A stretch of DNA of 64,000 bases, from NCBI GenBank assembly GCA_022241475.1, contig JAKOMT010000005.1, positions 80,115 through 144,114 of the forward strand. The letters are read 5' to 3'. Numbering within the stretch: the first letter of the stretch is position 1; each line of letters starts with the position of its first letter. Below are positions 46,057-55,208 of this stretch, one piece after another. The notes beneath the pieces are model-generated. The model was not told where the DNA came from. It made no database searches and was given only the letters and a program-made list of their open reading frames with translations. A program made the position numbers and the translations under genes. Origin of the DNA: Microvirga sp. Lineage in GTDB: Bacteria; Pseudomonadota; Alphaproteobacteria; Rhizobiales; Beijerinckiaceae.

Positions 46057-47736
46057 ATGTCAGCCCTGTCAAAAACCGCCGAATCCTACGCCGACGCCCC
46101 GACGGCCGTGCTGCTGCGCGCCGCGAGCATGGATGTCGACGCGCTCGTCGAGGATGCGCGGGGCCGGCTGCGGAAACGTCTCTCGGCGTCGGGCGCGCCG
46201 CTCGCGCAGGCGCTCGAAGTGGAGCAGCACGCCGCGCACGGGCTGGCCTGGATCGCGACCTACGCCTGCGTCCTGCGCGAGCTGGCGACCTGGGCCGAGC
46301 GCCTCGGCGAGGACGGCCGGCTCGGCGCCGTGGAGGATCTGCTGGCGCGGATCGGGGCGGGCGAATACGTCGCGCAGATCTTCGGCGGGCTTCCCATGAG
46401 CCAGGTCGAGACCGTGAGGCTGTCCGCGTTCGGGTTCTCGCACGAGGACGTCGACCGCGCCCGCACGCCGGCGATCGAGGCGCTGATCGCGTCCGCGGGG
46501 CCGGCCGAGCGCTCGCGCCTCGTCGCGCTGATGCGCCAGTCGGAAGGGGCGACGATCTTCGGGGATCCCGGCCTCGACGAGACCATGGAGGCGATGCGCG
46601 AGGAGATGCGACGGTTCTCGATCGCGGAGGTCGAACCGCATGCGCACGGCTGGCACCGCGAGAACTCGTACATCCCGATCGAGACGGTGCGGCGCCTCGG
46701 CGATCTCGGCGTGTTCGGGCTGACGATCCCCGAGGAGCACGGCGGGCTCGGCCTCTCGAAGGTGGCGATGTGCGTCGTCTCCGAGGAATTGTCGCGCGGC
46801 TATATCGGCGTCGGCTCGCTCGGAACGCGCTCCGAGATCGCCGCCGAGCTCGTTCTTCTCGCCGGCACGCAGGAGCAGAAGGAGCGTCTTCTGCCGGGTC
46901 TCGCCTCCGGCGAGATCATCCCCACGGCCGTCTTCACGGAGCCCGATTCCGGCTCCGACCTCGCGTCCCTGCGCACGCGCGCCGTGCGCGACGGCGACGT
47001 CTGGCGCGTCCACGGGGCGAAGACCTGGATCACGCATCCCGTGCGAGCCGACCTCATGTTGATGCTCGTGCGCACCCGGCCCGAGGAGCCGGGCCATCGC
47101 GGGCTCTCGCTCCTGCTCGCCGAGAAGCCGCGCGGGAGCGACGAGGAGCCGTTCCCCGTCGCCGGGCTCACGGGCGGCGAGATCGAGGTGCTCGGCTATC
47201 GCGGCATGAAGGAATTCGAATTGTCCTTCGACGGCTTCGAGGTCGCAGGCCGCAATCTGCTCGGAGGCGTCGAGGGCCAGGGCTTTCGCCAGCTCATGCA
47301 GACCTTCGAATCGGCGCGTATCCAGACGGCGGCTCGGGCGGTGGGCGTGGCGCAATCCGCGCTCGATCTCGGACTTCGTTACGCTCAGGAGCGCGTCCAG
47401 TTCGGGAAGCCGCTCGTCTCCTTCCCGCGCGTCTCCGACAAGCTCGCGATGATCGCCGCCGAGACGCATCTCTCGCGCCTGATCACCTACTTCGCGGCGC
47501 GAGAGAAGGACGCGGGGGAGCGCTGCGACCTCGAGGCGGGGATGGCGAAGCTCCTCGCCGCGCGCGTGGCCTGGGCCGCGGCCGACGCCGCCCTCCAGAT
47601 CCACGGCGGCAACGGTTTCGCGCTCGAATATCCGATCAGCCGCGTTCTCTGCGACGCGCGCATCCTCTCGATTTTCGAGGGCGCGGCGGAGATCCAGGCG
47701 CAGGTCATCGCGCGTCGTCTGATCGAGGTGGAATGA
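46057..47736 (+). CDS. mcd: (2S)-methylsuccinyl-CoA dehydrogenase
   Basis: An acyl-CoA dehydrogenase-family flavoenzyme of 559 residues, longer than ordinary members (about 380-400) because of a 150-residue N-terminal extension with HGLAWIATYACVLRELATWA and GEYVAQIFGGLPMSQVETVR. That extension identifies Mcd of the ethylmalonyl-CoA pathway, which oxidises methylsuccinyl-CoA to mesaconyl-CoA during C2 assimilation. The FAD and substrate parts follow: FGLTIPEEHGGLGLSKVAM, TEPDSGSDLASLRTRAV, GAKTWITHPVRADLML, RVQFGKPLVSFPRVSDKLAM, and the ending GNGFALEYPISRVL with FEGAAEIQ. ATG 46057 opens the extension. Other pathway genes (ccr, ecm, mch) are not in the window. Confidence 0.9.
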   Translation: MSALSKTAESYADAPTAVLLRAASMDVDALVEDARGRLRKRLSASGAPLAQALEVEQHAAHGLAWIATYACVLRELATWAERLGEDGRLGAVEDLLARIGAGEYVAQIFGGLPMSQVETVRLSAFGFSHEDVDRARTPAIEALIASAGPAERSRLVALMRQSEGATIFGDPGLDETMEAMREEMRRFSIAEVEPHAHGWHRENSYIPIETVRRLGDLGVFGLTIPEEHGGLGLSKVAMCVVSEELSRGYIGVGSLGTRSEIAAELVLLAGTQEQKERLLPGLASGEIIPTAVFTEPDSGSDLASLRTRAVRDGDVWRVHGAKTWITHPVRADLMLMLVRTRPEEPGHRGLSLLLAEKPRGSDEEPFPVAGLTGGEIEVLGYRGMKEFELSFDGFEVAGRNLLGGVEGQGFRQLMQTFESARIQTAARAVGVAQSALDLGLRYAQERVQFGKPLVSFPRVSDKLAMIAAETHLSRLITYFAAREKDAGERCDLEAGMAKLLAARVAWAAADAALQIHGGNGFALEYPISRVLCDARILSIFEGAAEIQAQVIARRLIEVE

Positions 47737-47838
47737 GCGTTTTGGAAACTATCTCGGTTGGTCAAATACGCTGCGAGAGGAAGTATTAAGGCGGACGGCG
47801 TAGCTTGGCTTTGGTTTTTTTTCTCGCCGGAGCCTCCG

Positions 47839-49059
47839 ATGTCCCTGTTCTCCCATTCCACCACGCTCGCCGCTGCGGCGTGTTTCGCCGCGTTTGCGGC
47901 CGGCTCGGCCGGCGCCCAGGAAACCGACCCCACGCCGGTGTCGTCGGGCGTCAGTTACCAGCTGATCGAGCGCTGGGACGTCGACAAGCTCAACGAGATC
48001 CTTACGGTCGACACGCCGAAATTCTTCGGCGTCGAGGTCGAGTACACGCCGGCCCAGCACGCCGTGAATCTCTATCGCGTGACCTATCCGTCGGTCATTC
48101 CCGAGATGGGCGACAAGCCGACGATCGCCTCCGGGCTGATCGCGATCCCCGACACGGAGGGAACATCGTTCCCGATGGTCTCCTACCAGCACGGAACCGT
48201 TTACGAGAAGCAGCAGGTTCCCTCGTTCCCCGACCAGTCGCCCGAGACGCAGTTGATGATCGCGCAGTTCGCCGGTCAGGGCTACGTCCTGATCGGGGCC
48301 GATTATTTCGGCATGGGAATCTCGCCGGAGCTCGAAGGCTACATGGTCAAGGGCAGCCATCAGCAGGCCACCCTCGACATGATCCGCGCGGCGCAGGCCG
48401 TGCTCGATCATAAAGAGATCACGACGCCCGACCTCTACATCTCCGGCTGGTCGCAGGGCGGCTTCGTCACGATGGCGCTGCTCGAAAAGCTCGAGACCGT
48501 CGGCCTCGACGTCAAGGCTGCGGCGACGGCGAGCGCTCCGATGGACGCCTTCGTCGCCTTCAACGGCTTCCTGAATTTCCCGCGCCCGATCGACGCGGAC
48601 TGGATCACGACGATCTTCATCCTGTCGGCCTTCTCGTTCGAGAACTACTACGGCGTTCCGGGGCTCGCGCGCTCCCTGATCAAGCCGGAAGTTTACGATA
48701 TCGCGCACAAGGCCTATCTGAAGGAGCCGGTGAATATCGCCGACATCCCGACGGACGTGCGCGCGCTCATTTCCGACGACTACGTCGACACCAACTTTTA
48801 CGCCAGCTCGGCCTTCGGTCGTCTCACCCAGGACGCGCAGACTTATCGCTGGGTCATCAAGACCCCGACGCGCAACTATTACGGCGAAACCGACGAGGCG
48901 ATCCGCATCGAGCTCGGACGGCTGGCGATGACGTACCAGCAATCCATCGGAAACGACACGGTCGAGGCCGTCTCGACCGGCCCCACGAGCCATCGCGGAA
49001 CCTACGCCACCGCCGTGCCGGAATGGAAGAAGTGGTTCGATTCGCTCAACGCCCAGTGA
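47839..49059 (+). CDS. secreted alpha/beta-hydrolase (lipase-like)
   Basis: A 406-residue exported hydrolase. The signal peptide (residues 1-26, ending GSAGAQ) is followed by an alpha/beta-hydrolase fold with the nucleophile elbow GWSQGGF (Ser in the GxSxG position, near residue 205), the upstream SYQHGTVYEKQQVPSF segment that may supply the oxyanion hole, and LIGADYFGMG. This layout resembles secretory lipases/cell-wall esterases, but chain length and substrate cannot be inferred. ATG 47839 starts the signal peptide; 102 bp separate it from mcd, so it may have its own promoter. Confidence 0.8.
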   Translation: MSLFSHSTTLAAAACFAAFAAGSAGAQETDPTPVSSGVSYQLIERWDVDKLNEILTVDTPKFFGVEVEYTPAQHAVNLYRVTYPSVIPEMGDKPTIASGLIAIPDTEGTSFPMVSYQHGTVYEKQQVPSFPDQSPETQLMIAQFAGQGYVLIGADYFGMGISPELEGYMVKGSHQQATLDMIRAAQAVLDHKEITTPDLYISGWSQGGFVTMALLEKLETVGLDVKAAATASAPMDAFVAFNGFLNFPRPIDADWITTIFILSAFSFENYYGVPGLARSLIKPEVYDIAHKAYLKEPVNIADIPTDVRALISDDYVDTNFYASSAFGRLTQDAQTYRWVIKTPTRNYYGETDEAIRIELGRLAMTYQQSIGNDTVEAVSTGPTSHRGTYATAVPEWKKWFDSLNAQ

Positions 49060-49149
49060 CGCGAAGCGTCTGCGAAACAAGGCGCAACCGCGCCTGATCG
49101 GCGAGAGGCTCCGGACGCGACTGCGCCGGGGCCTTTCTCGATTCGGGGG

Positions 49150-49575
49150 CTAGCGTCCAGCCGAGGACGGTGGTTGCGCATAACGCGCCAGGCGCTCGTC
49201 GCGCTCGCCTGCATGGATTTCGAAGAGGTGGCCTTCAAAGTCGTAGACGTAGACCGAATCTCCCTCGCCCTCGACCCGCCCGCGCGCCTCCCGGAACGTC
49301 ACGCCGAGCGCCCGCAGCCGCGTCTCCAGCTCCGGCAGCGCCTCGCGCGGCGCGGAGAAGGCGATGTGCCTGTAGGACGGCGCGATCGGCGCGTCGCCCT
49401 CCATCGCCACGATCCAGAGCCCGGCGAGATCGAAGAACTTCTCGCGCGACAGCGAGAAGCAGCGCTCACCGCTGTCGTAGATCTCGCGCGCGCCGAGCCC
49501 GTCGCAGAGAAAGCGCGCCATCGCGTCGAGATCCTTCACGACGAACGTCATGTGGCTCAGGCCGGTGATTGGCAT
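49150..49575 (-). CDS. fosX: fosfomycin hydrolase FosX-like
   Basis: A 141-residue vicinal-oxygen-chelate protein. It follows FosX of Mesorhizobium and Listeria, which opens the fosfomycin epoxide with water and Mn(II). Visible matches are LSHMTFVVKDLDAM with the first metal His (residue 8), FSLSREKFFDLAG with the catalytic-base Glu45, YRHIAFSAP with the second His, and RVEGEGDSVYVYDFEGHLFE with the Glu ligand, then ERLARYA. The Glu in SREKFF distinguishes FosX from the thiol transferases FosA and FosB. Chromosomal FosX proteins can be weak, so resistance is not assured. Its target enzyme MurA is encoded 6 kb away. Confidence 0.82.
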   Translation of the reverse strand: MPITGLSHMTFVVKDLDAMARFLCDGLGAREIYDSGERCFSLSREKFFDLAGLWIVAMEGDAPIAPSYRHIAFSAPREALPELETRLRALGVTFREARGRVEGEGDSVYVYDFEGHLFEIHAGERDERLARYAQPPSSAGR

Positions 49576-49601
49576 CGGGATCCTCGCTCCATTCGGGCGG
49601 C

Positions 49602-50138
49602 TCAGGCGCGCGCGCCGAGCCGCAGGAACATGTACGTCGTCGAGTGCAGCGCGCAGCCGTAAGGGTCGAAGGCGAAATCGGGGATCGTTCCCGCCTCCTC
49701 GAAGCCCAGGGAGCGGTAGAGATCCTGCGAGACGTCGCCGGTGCGGGTGTCGAGCGTCACGAGCGTCTTGCCGAGCGCTCGCGCCTCGTCGATCGCGCGT
49801 CGCATAAGCGCGCGCGCCACGCCGCGCCGACGGGCGCGGGGGTGGACGAGCATCTTGGCGATCTCGCAGCGGTGCGGCTGGTTGGGCGGCATGGCGGTGA
49901 TCAGTTGCGCGGTTCCGACCGTCGCGCCCTCGATCTCCGCCACGAACAGCCGCCTGCGCCCGGCGCCGATCTCGGGCGCGACGTCGCGCGCCCAGAAGGC
50001 TGAGGCGTCCTCGCGCGAGAGCGGCGCCATGAAGCTCACCGCCGCGCCGTCGGCCACCGTATCCGTGAGGATCGACGACAGCTCGCCGAGCCTCTGCATG
50101 ACGTCGGCCTCGGTCAGCGTCAGAATCGTCGCCGTCAA
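49602..50138 (-). CDS. GNAT family N-acetyltransferase
   Basis: A 178-residue acyl-CoA-dependent transferase. The GNAT core is AEIEGATVGTAQLITAMPPN, then the acetyl-CoA-binding motif KMLVHPRARRRGVARALMRR (residues about 108-127), and LDTRTGDVSQDLYRSLGFEE at the end. The first 50 residues (ILTLTEADVMQRLGELSSIL) form a helical cap. It starts 26 bp upstream of fosX on the same strand, so the two are probably co-transcribed. The substrate is unknown; toxin or amino-acid-analogue acetyltransferases of this size are common. Confidence 0.85.
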   Translation of the reverse strand: MTATILTLTEADVMQRLGELSSILTDTVADGAAVSFMAPLSREDASAFWARDVAPEIGAGRRRLFVAEIEGATVGTAQLITAMPPNQPHRCEIAKMLVHPRARRRGVARALMRRAIDEARALGKTLVTLDTRTGDVSQDLYRSLGFEEAGTIPDFAFDPYGCALHSTTYMFLRLGARA

Positions 50139-50222
50139 CGCGCCGCACTCCTCGAGCTCTCTCCCGTCGCCCGATCATCTCGCCCCGGGTTTGTCCAGGC
50201 AAGATCGCGCGGGACTTTGCGT

Positions 50223-51614
50223 CTATCGATCGAGCCAGTTCTCCACGCGCTGCGCCGCCCGACGACCGGCCCCTGCGGCGGCGTCCATGTTGGGGAATTC
50301 GAGATAATCGCCCGCGAGGACGAAGGGCGGGTCGTCGCGCTCCAGATCGGCCTGCAGACGCGCGCGGCCCGGGAACGCGTAGGGCGCTCCGGCCGACCAT
50401 GGCATGAACGTCGCGTCCCGGACATATCCGCGCGTCTCGGGGAAATGCGTCTCCAGATCGGCGATCCAGCGATCGAGCGTCGCCCTGTCGCCGGCCGCGA
50501 TCCAGCGCGCCGCCCGCGCCGCCCCGGCGAAGAGCATGATCGCGTGATCGGAATCCTCGCCCGTCTCCGGCCGCATGTGATCGTGATTGAAGAGCACCGA
50601 GAAGCCGAGATCGGGCGTCGCGACGGCGTAGGTGTCGCGCCATGGGATCGTCGCGGCGCGATCGAGCCGCACGCCGACGGAGAGAAACGACCCGTACCGG
50701 ATCCGCGAGAGCGCCTCGCGCGTGGCCTGCGCGAGATCGGGCGCGATGGCCAGGGTCGAGAAGGCGGGGGTGGCCAGAATGCAGGCCCGCGCCGTCAACG
50801 AGCCGGGACCGGCGTCCGTCTCGTAGGAGACCTCGACGCGATTCTCCGCGACGCGCCGCACGCGCGAGACGTAATGGCCCGGCCGCAACGCCTCGCCGAG
50901 GCCGCGCGCCAGCGCGTCGGGCAGGGCGGCGGTTCCGCCCACGAGGTTGGAGCCCGGCGCGGTTTTCGCCCAGACATTGGCGAAGGAGCGAAAGGCGTGG
51001 CCGGCCGACATCTCGGACGGGTCCGCGCCGTTGCGCTCGGTCAGCCCGCGCAGGATCTCCTCCATGCGCTCGGGCAGCGGGCCGACGACCTCGCGCAAGG
51101 TCCGGTCGCCTTCGAAGGCGAACAGTCGCTCGCGATGCGCCTGCCCGGTTTCGCCGGCGCGGCCCGCGCGCGTGCTGCGCCAGGCGCCGAGGCGAAGCGT
51201 CATGCCGAGCCGCATAAAGGCTATTCGCTCGACCGGCGAGAGCCGCATAGTCAACGGCAGCAGCGAGGGCGAACCGCGCAGATGTCGGCGGCCGTCGTAT
51301 TGCAGGCCGAACAGCCGTTCCGGAAGCGGGCGCGTCGCGAGCGACGTCTGCGCCACGAGTTCGCCGACGACGCTTTCGGGCCCGCCGACCATGTGCGCGC
51401 CGAGATTGAGCGGCGTGCTTTCGGAAATCACGGAATGAATTCGCCCGCCGGCGCGGTTCCCGGCTTCCAGCACCACGCAATTGCGCCCGCGCAGGCGCCA
51501 AGCCGCCGCAAGCCCGGCCAACCCGCCGCCGATGATGGCGACGTCGAAATCGGGGGCGCCGGGATCGGGCTGGTTCGGGTCGCGCATGGGTTTGGGCGGG
51601 GGCTGCGTCGCCAT
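50223..51614 (-). CDS. FAD-dependent amine oxidase-like oxidoreductase
   Basis: A 463-residue flavoprotein of the flavin amine oxidase/protoporphyrinogen oxidase superfamily. The FAD dinucleotide fold is VAIIGGGLAGLAAAWRLRGR (about residues 26-45) with VVLEAGNRAGGRIHSV after it, and the C-terminal FAD contact is FVLAGDYLEFPNMDAAAGAG. Between are LNLGAHMVGGPESV and the long substrate domain. No signal peptide; the first 22 residues are Pro-rich. It may be an amine oxidase, a phytoene-desaturase relative or a HemG-like enzyme; the sequence does not decide. It lies 84 bp upstream of the acetyltransferase gene on the same strand. Confidence 0.8.
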   Translation of the reverse strand: MATQPPPKPMRDPNQPDPGAPDFDVAIIGGGLAGLAAAWRLRGRNCVVLEAGNRAGGRIHSVISESTPLNLGAHMVGGPESVVGELVAQTSLATRPLPERLFGLQYDGRRHLRGSPSLLPLTMRLSPVERIAFMRLGMTLRLGAWRSTRAGRAGETGQAHRERLFAFEGDRTLREVVGPLPERMEEILRGLTERNGADPSEMSAGHAFRSFANVWAKTAPGSNLVGGTAALPDALARGLGEALRPGHYVSRVRRVAENRVEVSYETDAGPGSLTARACILATPAFSTLAIAPDLAQATREALSRIRYGSFLSVGVRLDRAATIPWRDTYAVATPDLGFSVLFNHDHMRPETGEDSDHAIMLFAGAARAARWIAAGDRATLDRWIADLETHFPETRGYVRDATFMPWSAGAPYAFPGRARLQADLERDDPPFVLAGDYLEFPNMDAAAGAGRRAAQRVENWLDR

Positions 51615-51844
51615 GGGAGGGAGCCTTCGTGAGCAAACCGTGAGGGGCGGATTCTTCGGAGAATGGGGGGCGCTGCGCGGATGCGTCGGCCCGAGGGCGT
51701 CGCAAACGTCGAACTCTTACGGCATGCGCTGCGTGCCGACAAACCCCGGCGGATCCGCCCATCGGAAAGAATGAGGCCGCTCCTCGTTCCCAGGATCGCC
51801 TGCCAGCAAGACAGGGGTGCGAAGCCCGAGGAGCCTTGCGACGT

Positions 51845-52237
51845 TCAGGAGGCGAGCCGGGTCAGGACCCAGCCGGCCCCGGCGATATGGGCGAGCGTGA
51901 TCGCGACAGAGACGCCGTGCAGCCGCCGGAACAGCCCCTTGTCGCCGGAATCCGTCGCCCGGTTGATCGCGGGCATCAGGCTCTGGCGGGCGTAGACCGT
52001 CGTGACCGCGATCGCCGCGAGCGCTCCCGCCGAGACGGCGTCGCTCGCGAGCGCCAGCCCGGCGGCGACCGCAGAGGCGCCGAGCACGAAGAGATAGAAC
52101 CAGGGAAACGCGCGCCTGATCACCGGCCCCGCCTCGCCGGCGGGCAGCGCGTGGAAGATGAACGCCGCGAAGCCGAAGGCGAAGAGCGCCGTCCCGCCGA
52201 ACAGGAGCGCCGTCGTCAGAAGCGCGAGGGTCTGCAT
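51845..52237 (-). CDS. small four-helix membrane protein (DUF4149/TMEM205-like)
   Basis: A 130-residue integral membrane protein with four hydrophobic helices (for example ALLFGGTALFAFGFAAFIFH, AFPWFYLFVLGASAVAAG and VSVAITLAHIAGAGWVL) and the motif ARQSLMPAINRATDSG between helices 3 and 4, as in DUF4149 proteins. Function unknown. ATG 52237 starts the first helix directly; the frame upstream is Arg-rich and unlikely to be translated. Confidence 0.72.
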   Translation of the reverse strand: MQTLALLTTALLFGGTALFAFGFAAFIFHALPAGEAGPVIRRAFPWFYLFVLGASAVAAGLALASDAVSAGALAAIAVTTVYARQSLMPAINRATDSGDKGLFRRLHGVSVAITLAHIAGAGWVLTRLAS

Positions 52238-52345
52238 GGGGCGTCTCCGTTCGGGGCCGGCGTCTGGGCCTCGATCTGGATACGCGAGGCTGGCGACGAC
52301 GGATCGCGCCATTCGGCGTCGCGCCGACATCGCTTGCCGACGACG

Positions 52346-53128
52346 TTACGTCATCCGGATGTTCACCGAGCCCAGCCGCGTGAAGTCGACGCGCACGACG
52401 TCGCCGGCCGCGACGGGAACGGCCAGCGTGATCGAGCCGGTCATCAGGATCATACCGGCGCGCAAGCGGTCGCCCGAGGCGAGCATGCGATTGGCGATGA
52501 ACGCGCCCGCCCGGTAGGGGTCGCCCATCACCTCGACGGCCGTGGCCGAGGCCTTGTGAACGCCATTGACCGTGATCACCGCGCCTTCGAGGAGCAGATC
52601 TATCCCGTCCGGCGAGCGGCCGGGGCAGCCGATGATCACCGAGCCCGAGGTCTTTTGCGTCGCGATCGCCATCTGCTGGCTGCGATCGACGCCGCCGGGC
52701 GGGCCGATGGCGATCTCGATCGCGGGCAGGAGCGCCACGGTCGCGCGCCGGACATCGAGCGGCGTCACGTTCGGGCCGACGATGTCGGAGCCGAGCAGCA
52801 ATGCGACCTCCGCCTCCGCGGCGTTCCTCGCGCCGGGCACGACGGCGATGGCGGAATCGTCGTCCCGCACGCACGAGGCCAGCAGCCCGCCCGCGACAGG
52901 CCCGCCGGTTCCCCGAGCCGCCTGGATCGCGAGGCTCGTCGAGGCGGCTTTGTAACCGAAGATGGGATCTCCGGCGGCGGTGAGCTTTCGCATCAACGAC
53001 GACTGGAGAAGGTAGGCGTCGTCGATCGAGAGGCCCGGCTCATCCGCCAGGATGTCTCGCCACGGCGACCGCCCCGCGACCCGATCCTCCAGAAGCGAGA
53101 CCAGCCTGTCGCGCATTTCCGCCTGCAT
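52346..53128 (-). CDS. 2-keto-4-pentenoate hydratase family protein
   Basis: A 260-residue protein of the fumarylacetoacetase/hydratase superfamily (MhpD/DmpE type), enzymes that hydrate or decarboxylate 2-oxo-alkenoates from aromatic breakdown. It has SIDDAYLLQSSLMRKLTAAG, FGYKAASTSLAIQ, the acidic metal-binding AAEAEVALLLG, LPAIEIAIG, and the C-terminal LRAGMILMTGSITLAVPVAA with VDFTRLGSVNI. ATG 53128 has GGAGG nine bases upstream. No other meta-cleavage genes are beside it, so the physiological substrate is open. Its neighbour on the upstream side is a tRNA gene. Confidence 0.83.
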   Translation of the reverse strand: MQAEMRDRLVSLLEDRVAGRSPWRDILADEPGLSIDDAYLLQSSLMRKLTAAGDPIFGYKAASTSLAIQAARGTGGPVAGGLLASCVRDDDSAIAVVPGARNAAEAEVALLLGSDIVGPNVTPLDVRRATVALLPAIEIAIGPPGGVDRSQQMAIATQKTSGSVIIGCPGRSPDGIDLLLEGAVITVNGVHKASATAVEVMGDPYRAGAFIANRMLASGDRLRAGMILMTGSITLAVPVAAGDVVRVDFTRLGSVNIRMT

Positions 53129-53327
53129 CGCCCGTATCCTCCGCTCGCGCCCCTCGCGTCCCGGATAGCATCGCGATATGCGCGTGTATACGCTTGCGTC
53201 CATGGATTTCGAGCGGGCTTTCGAAGGCCGGGTCGGCGTCTTGCGGAATGACGCGCAGACGCCCGGGCGAGCCCGGCGCAAGGACCGGATCTCAATGATA
53301 GAGCCGCTGGAAGAGCATGATGTCGTC

Positions 53328-53402
53328 TGGTGCTGCGAGAGAGGATTGAACTCTCGACCTCTCCATTACCAATGGAGTGCTCTACCACTGAGCTACCGCA
53401 GC
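53328..53402 (-). tRNA. tRNA-Thr (anticodon GGT)
   Basis: A full cloverleaf on the minus strand: acceptor stem GCTGCGG/TCGCAGC with one G-U pair, D arm GCTCAGTGGTAGAGC, anticodon stem CTCCA/TGGAG around the loop TTGGTAA (anticodon GGT, reading ACC and ACT), T arm with GTTCAATC, and an encoded CCA at 53330-53328. The 72 nucleotides before CCA are the normal size. Confidence 0.95.
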
Positions 53403-53535
53403 GGAGGCGCGCTTTCGGGCGTCTCGACGTGCGGGGGATATCGGATCGCGGGCGGCGTGGCAAGATGGGGCGGGGAAAATCGCGGCAAAATCATCTGGGG
53501 CGTTCTCGCCGCCCCGCGCACTCTCGCGTCGGCCC

Positions 53536-54762
53536 TCACTCCGCCGCGTGGCGGAGCGTCGCGAAGGGCAGGTCGAGCGCCGCCCAGGTCTCGACCAAAG
53601 CGTCCCGAAGGGCGGTGATGCGGCTCTCGTCGTGGAGCGGCGTCGGGGTGATGCGCAGACGCTCGGCGCCGCGCGGCACGGTCGGATAGTTGATCGGCTG
53701 GATGTAGATGCCGTGGCGCTCGAGCAGGCGGTCGGAGGCCGCCTTGCAGGCCTGCGCGTCGCGCACCATCACGGGCACGATATGCGTCGGCGTCGGCAGG
53801 ACGGGCAGCCCCGCCTCGGTCAGGGCCTGCTTGACCCGCGCGGCCTGACGCTGCTGGCCGTCGCGCTCGATGCGCGAGGACTTGAGGTGGCGCACGGAGG
53901 TCGCCGCCGCGACGCAGATCGCCGGGGGCAGGGCGGTGGTGAAGATGAAGCCCGGCGCGTGCGAACGCACGGCGTCGATCACGGCGCGCTTGCCGGCGAT
54001 GTAGCCGCCGACGACGCCGAAGGCCTTGCCGAGCGTGCCCTCGATCACGTCGATGCGCTCCATCACGCCGTCGCGCTCGGCGATGCCGGCGCCGCGCTCT
54101 CCGTACATGCCCACCGCATGGACCTCGTCGAGATAGGTCATCGCGCCGTAGCGCTCCGCGAGGTCGCAAATCGCCTCGACGGGCGAGATGTCGCCGTCCA
54201 TCGAGTAGACGCTCTCGAAGACGATCAGCTTCGGCCGGTCGCCGGCGCGGATCAGGAGCTCTTCGAGATGCGCGAGGTCGTTGTGACGGAAGATCGCCTT
54301 GTCGCAGCCGGCCTGGCGCACGCCTTCGATCATCGAATTGTGGTTGAGCGCGTCGGAGATGATGACGCAGCCGGGGATGAGCTTGGCGATCGTCGAGATG
54401 CCGGTCTGGTTGGAGATGTAGCCGGAGGTGAAGACGAGGGCGTCTTCCTTTCCGTGCAGGTCGGACAACTCCACTTCGAGCTCGACGATCGGATGGCTGT
54501 TGCCGGAGATGTTGCGCGTGCCGCCCGCGCCCGCGCCGTAGCGCCGCGCGGCGTCGGCCATGGCGGCGATGACGGTCGGGTTCTGGCCCATGCCGAGGTA
54601 ATCGTTCGAGCACCACACGGTGATCTCGCGCGGACCTTGCGGCGAATGCCAGACAGCTCTCGGAAACTCGCCCGCGATCCGCTCCAGATCCGTGAAGACG
54701 CGGTAGCGCCTCTCGGATTTGAGGGCCTCGAGGGCGCTTTCGAAGAACTGCGTATAGTCCAT
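53536..54762 (-). CDS. hemA: 5-aminolevulinate synthase
   Basis: Condenses glycine and succinyl-CoA to 5-aminolevulinate with pyridoxal phosphate, the alphaproteobacterial (C4) entry to tetrapyrroles. The 408-residue protein shows [85 protein letters not shown], and the PLP Lys in [20 protein letters not shown] 54762 gives the standard start ([20 protein letters not shown]); an in-frame extension upstream has no support. With hemH at 35.6 kb the window holds the first and last haem steps but not as one operon. Confidence 0.97.
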   Translation of the reverse strand: MDYTQFFESALEALKSERRYRVFTDLERIAGEFPRAVWHSPQGPREITVWCSNDYLGMGQNPTVIAAMADAARRYGAGAGGTRNISGNSHPIVELEVELSDLHGKEDALVFTSGYISNQTGISTIAKLIPGCVIISDALNHNSMIEGVRQAGCDKAIFRHNDLAHLEELLIRAGDRPKLIVFESVYSMDGDISPVEAICDLAERYGAMTYLDEVHAVGMYGERGAGIAERDGVMERIDVIEGTLGKAFGVVGGYIAGKRAVIDAVRSHAPGFIFTTALPPAICVAAATSVRHLKSSRIERDGQQRQAARVKQALTEAGLPVLPTPTHIVPVMVRDAQACKAASDRLLERHGIYIQPINYPTVPRGAERLRITPTPLHDESRITALRDALVETWAALDLPFATLRHAAE

Positions 54763-54976
54763 GTCGGTCACCGGAAGATCGGCATCAGGTCGCGATGCGG
54801 CTGGTGGACGTTGGGACCGTCCCGCGCCGCCGCGCATTGCGATCCGTCAATACGAATGGTTCTAATATATCTCATTCCGCTTGAGCGCGCCCCTGTAAAG
54901 CCCTATTCGACCCTGAGGCGACGAAGCGTCGCAAATGAGAGACGACGCGAAAGCGACTTGACGGATCTGGAGCGCG

Positions 54977-55144
54977 ATGGCCGGACCGACGCGGGAAGAG
55001 CGACTGAAGGCGGCCTTGCGGGAGAACCTCAAGCGCCGCAAGGCGCAGGCGCGCCTGCGAAAGTCGTCACCCCGTGACGCGGACGCGACCGGGCGCGAGA
55101 CAGCGGCCGGCGAGCGCGCCGCGGACGAGGCGGAGCCGTCTTGA
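54977..55144 (+). CDS. small basic protein upstream of murA
   Basis: A 55-residue gene. The product starts [20 protein letters not shown] and goes on [11 protein letters not shown], a strongly basic amphipathic helix, and ends in a polar acidic tail. GGAG at 54969-54972 lies four bases before ATG 54977. Short proteins with this [16 protein letters not shown] pattern, as I recall, precede murA in many Hyphomicrobiales, so a conserved gene is likely. Function unknown. murA follows 64 bp later on the same strand. Confidence 0.65.
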   Translation: MAGPTREERLKAALRENLKRRKAQARLRKSSPRDADATGRETAAGERAADEAEPS

Positions 55145-55208
55145 AACAGCCGTCTTCCCTTCGTCCATCGCAGAACCCACGCCACCGAATTCGAACAGGA
55201 ACGCACTC

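Noticed and set aside
49576..51762. A very long minus-strand frame upstream of and continuous with fosX
   Set aside because: It is Arg-rich out-of-frame sequence of the acetyltransferase and flavin oxidase genes; FosX itself begins at 49575.
53328..53402. tRNA-Thr as an integration site for a genomic island
   Set aside because: Flanking genes are host-like on both sides, with no integrase and no repeated tRNA 3' end that I could find.
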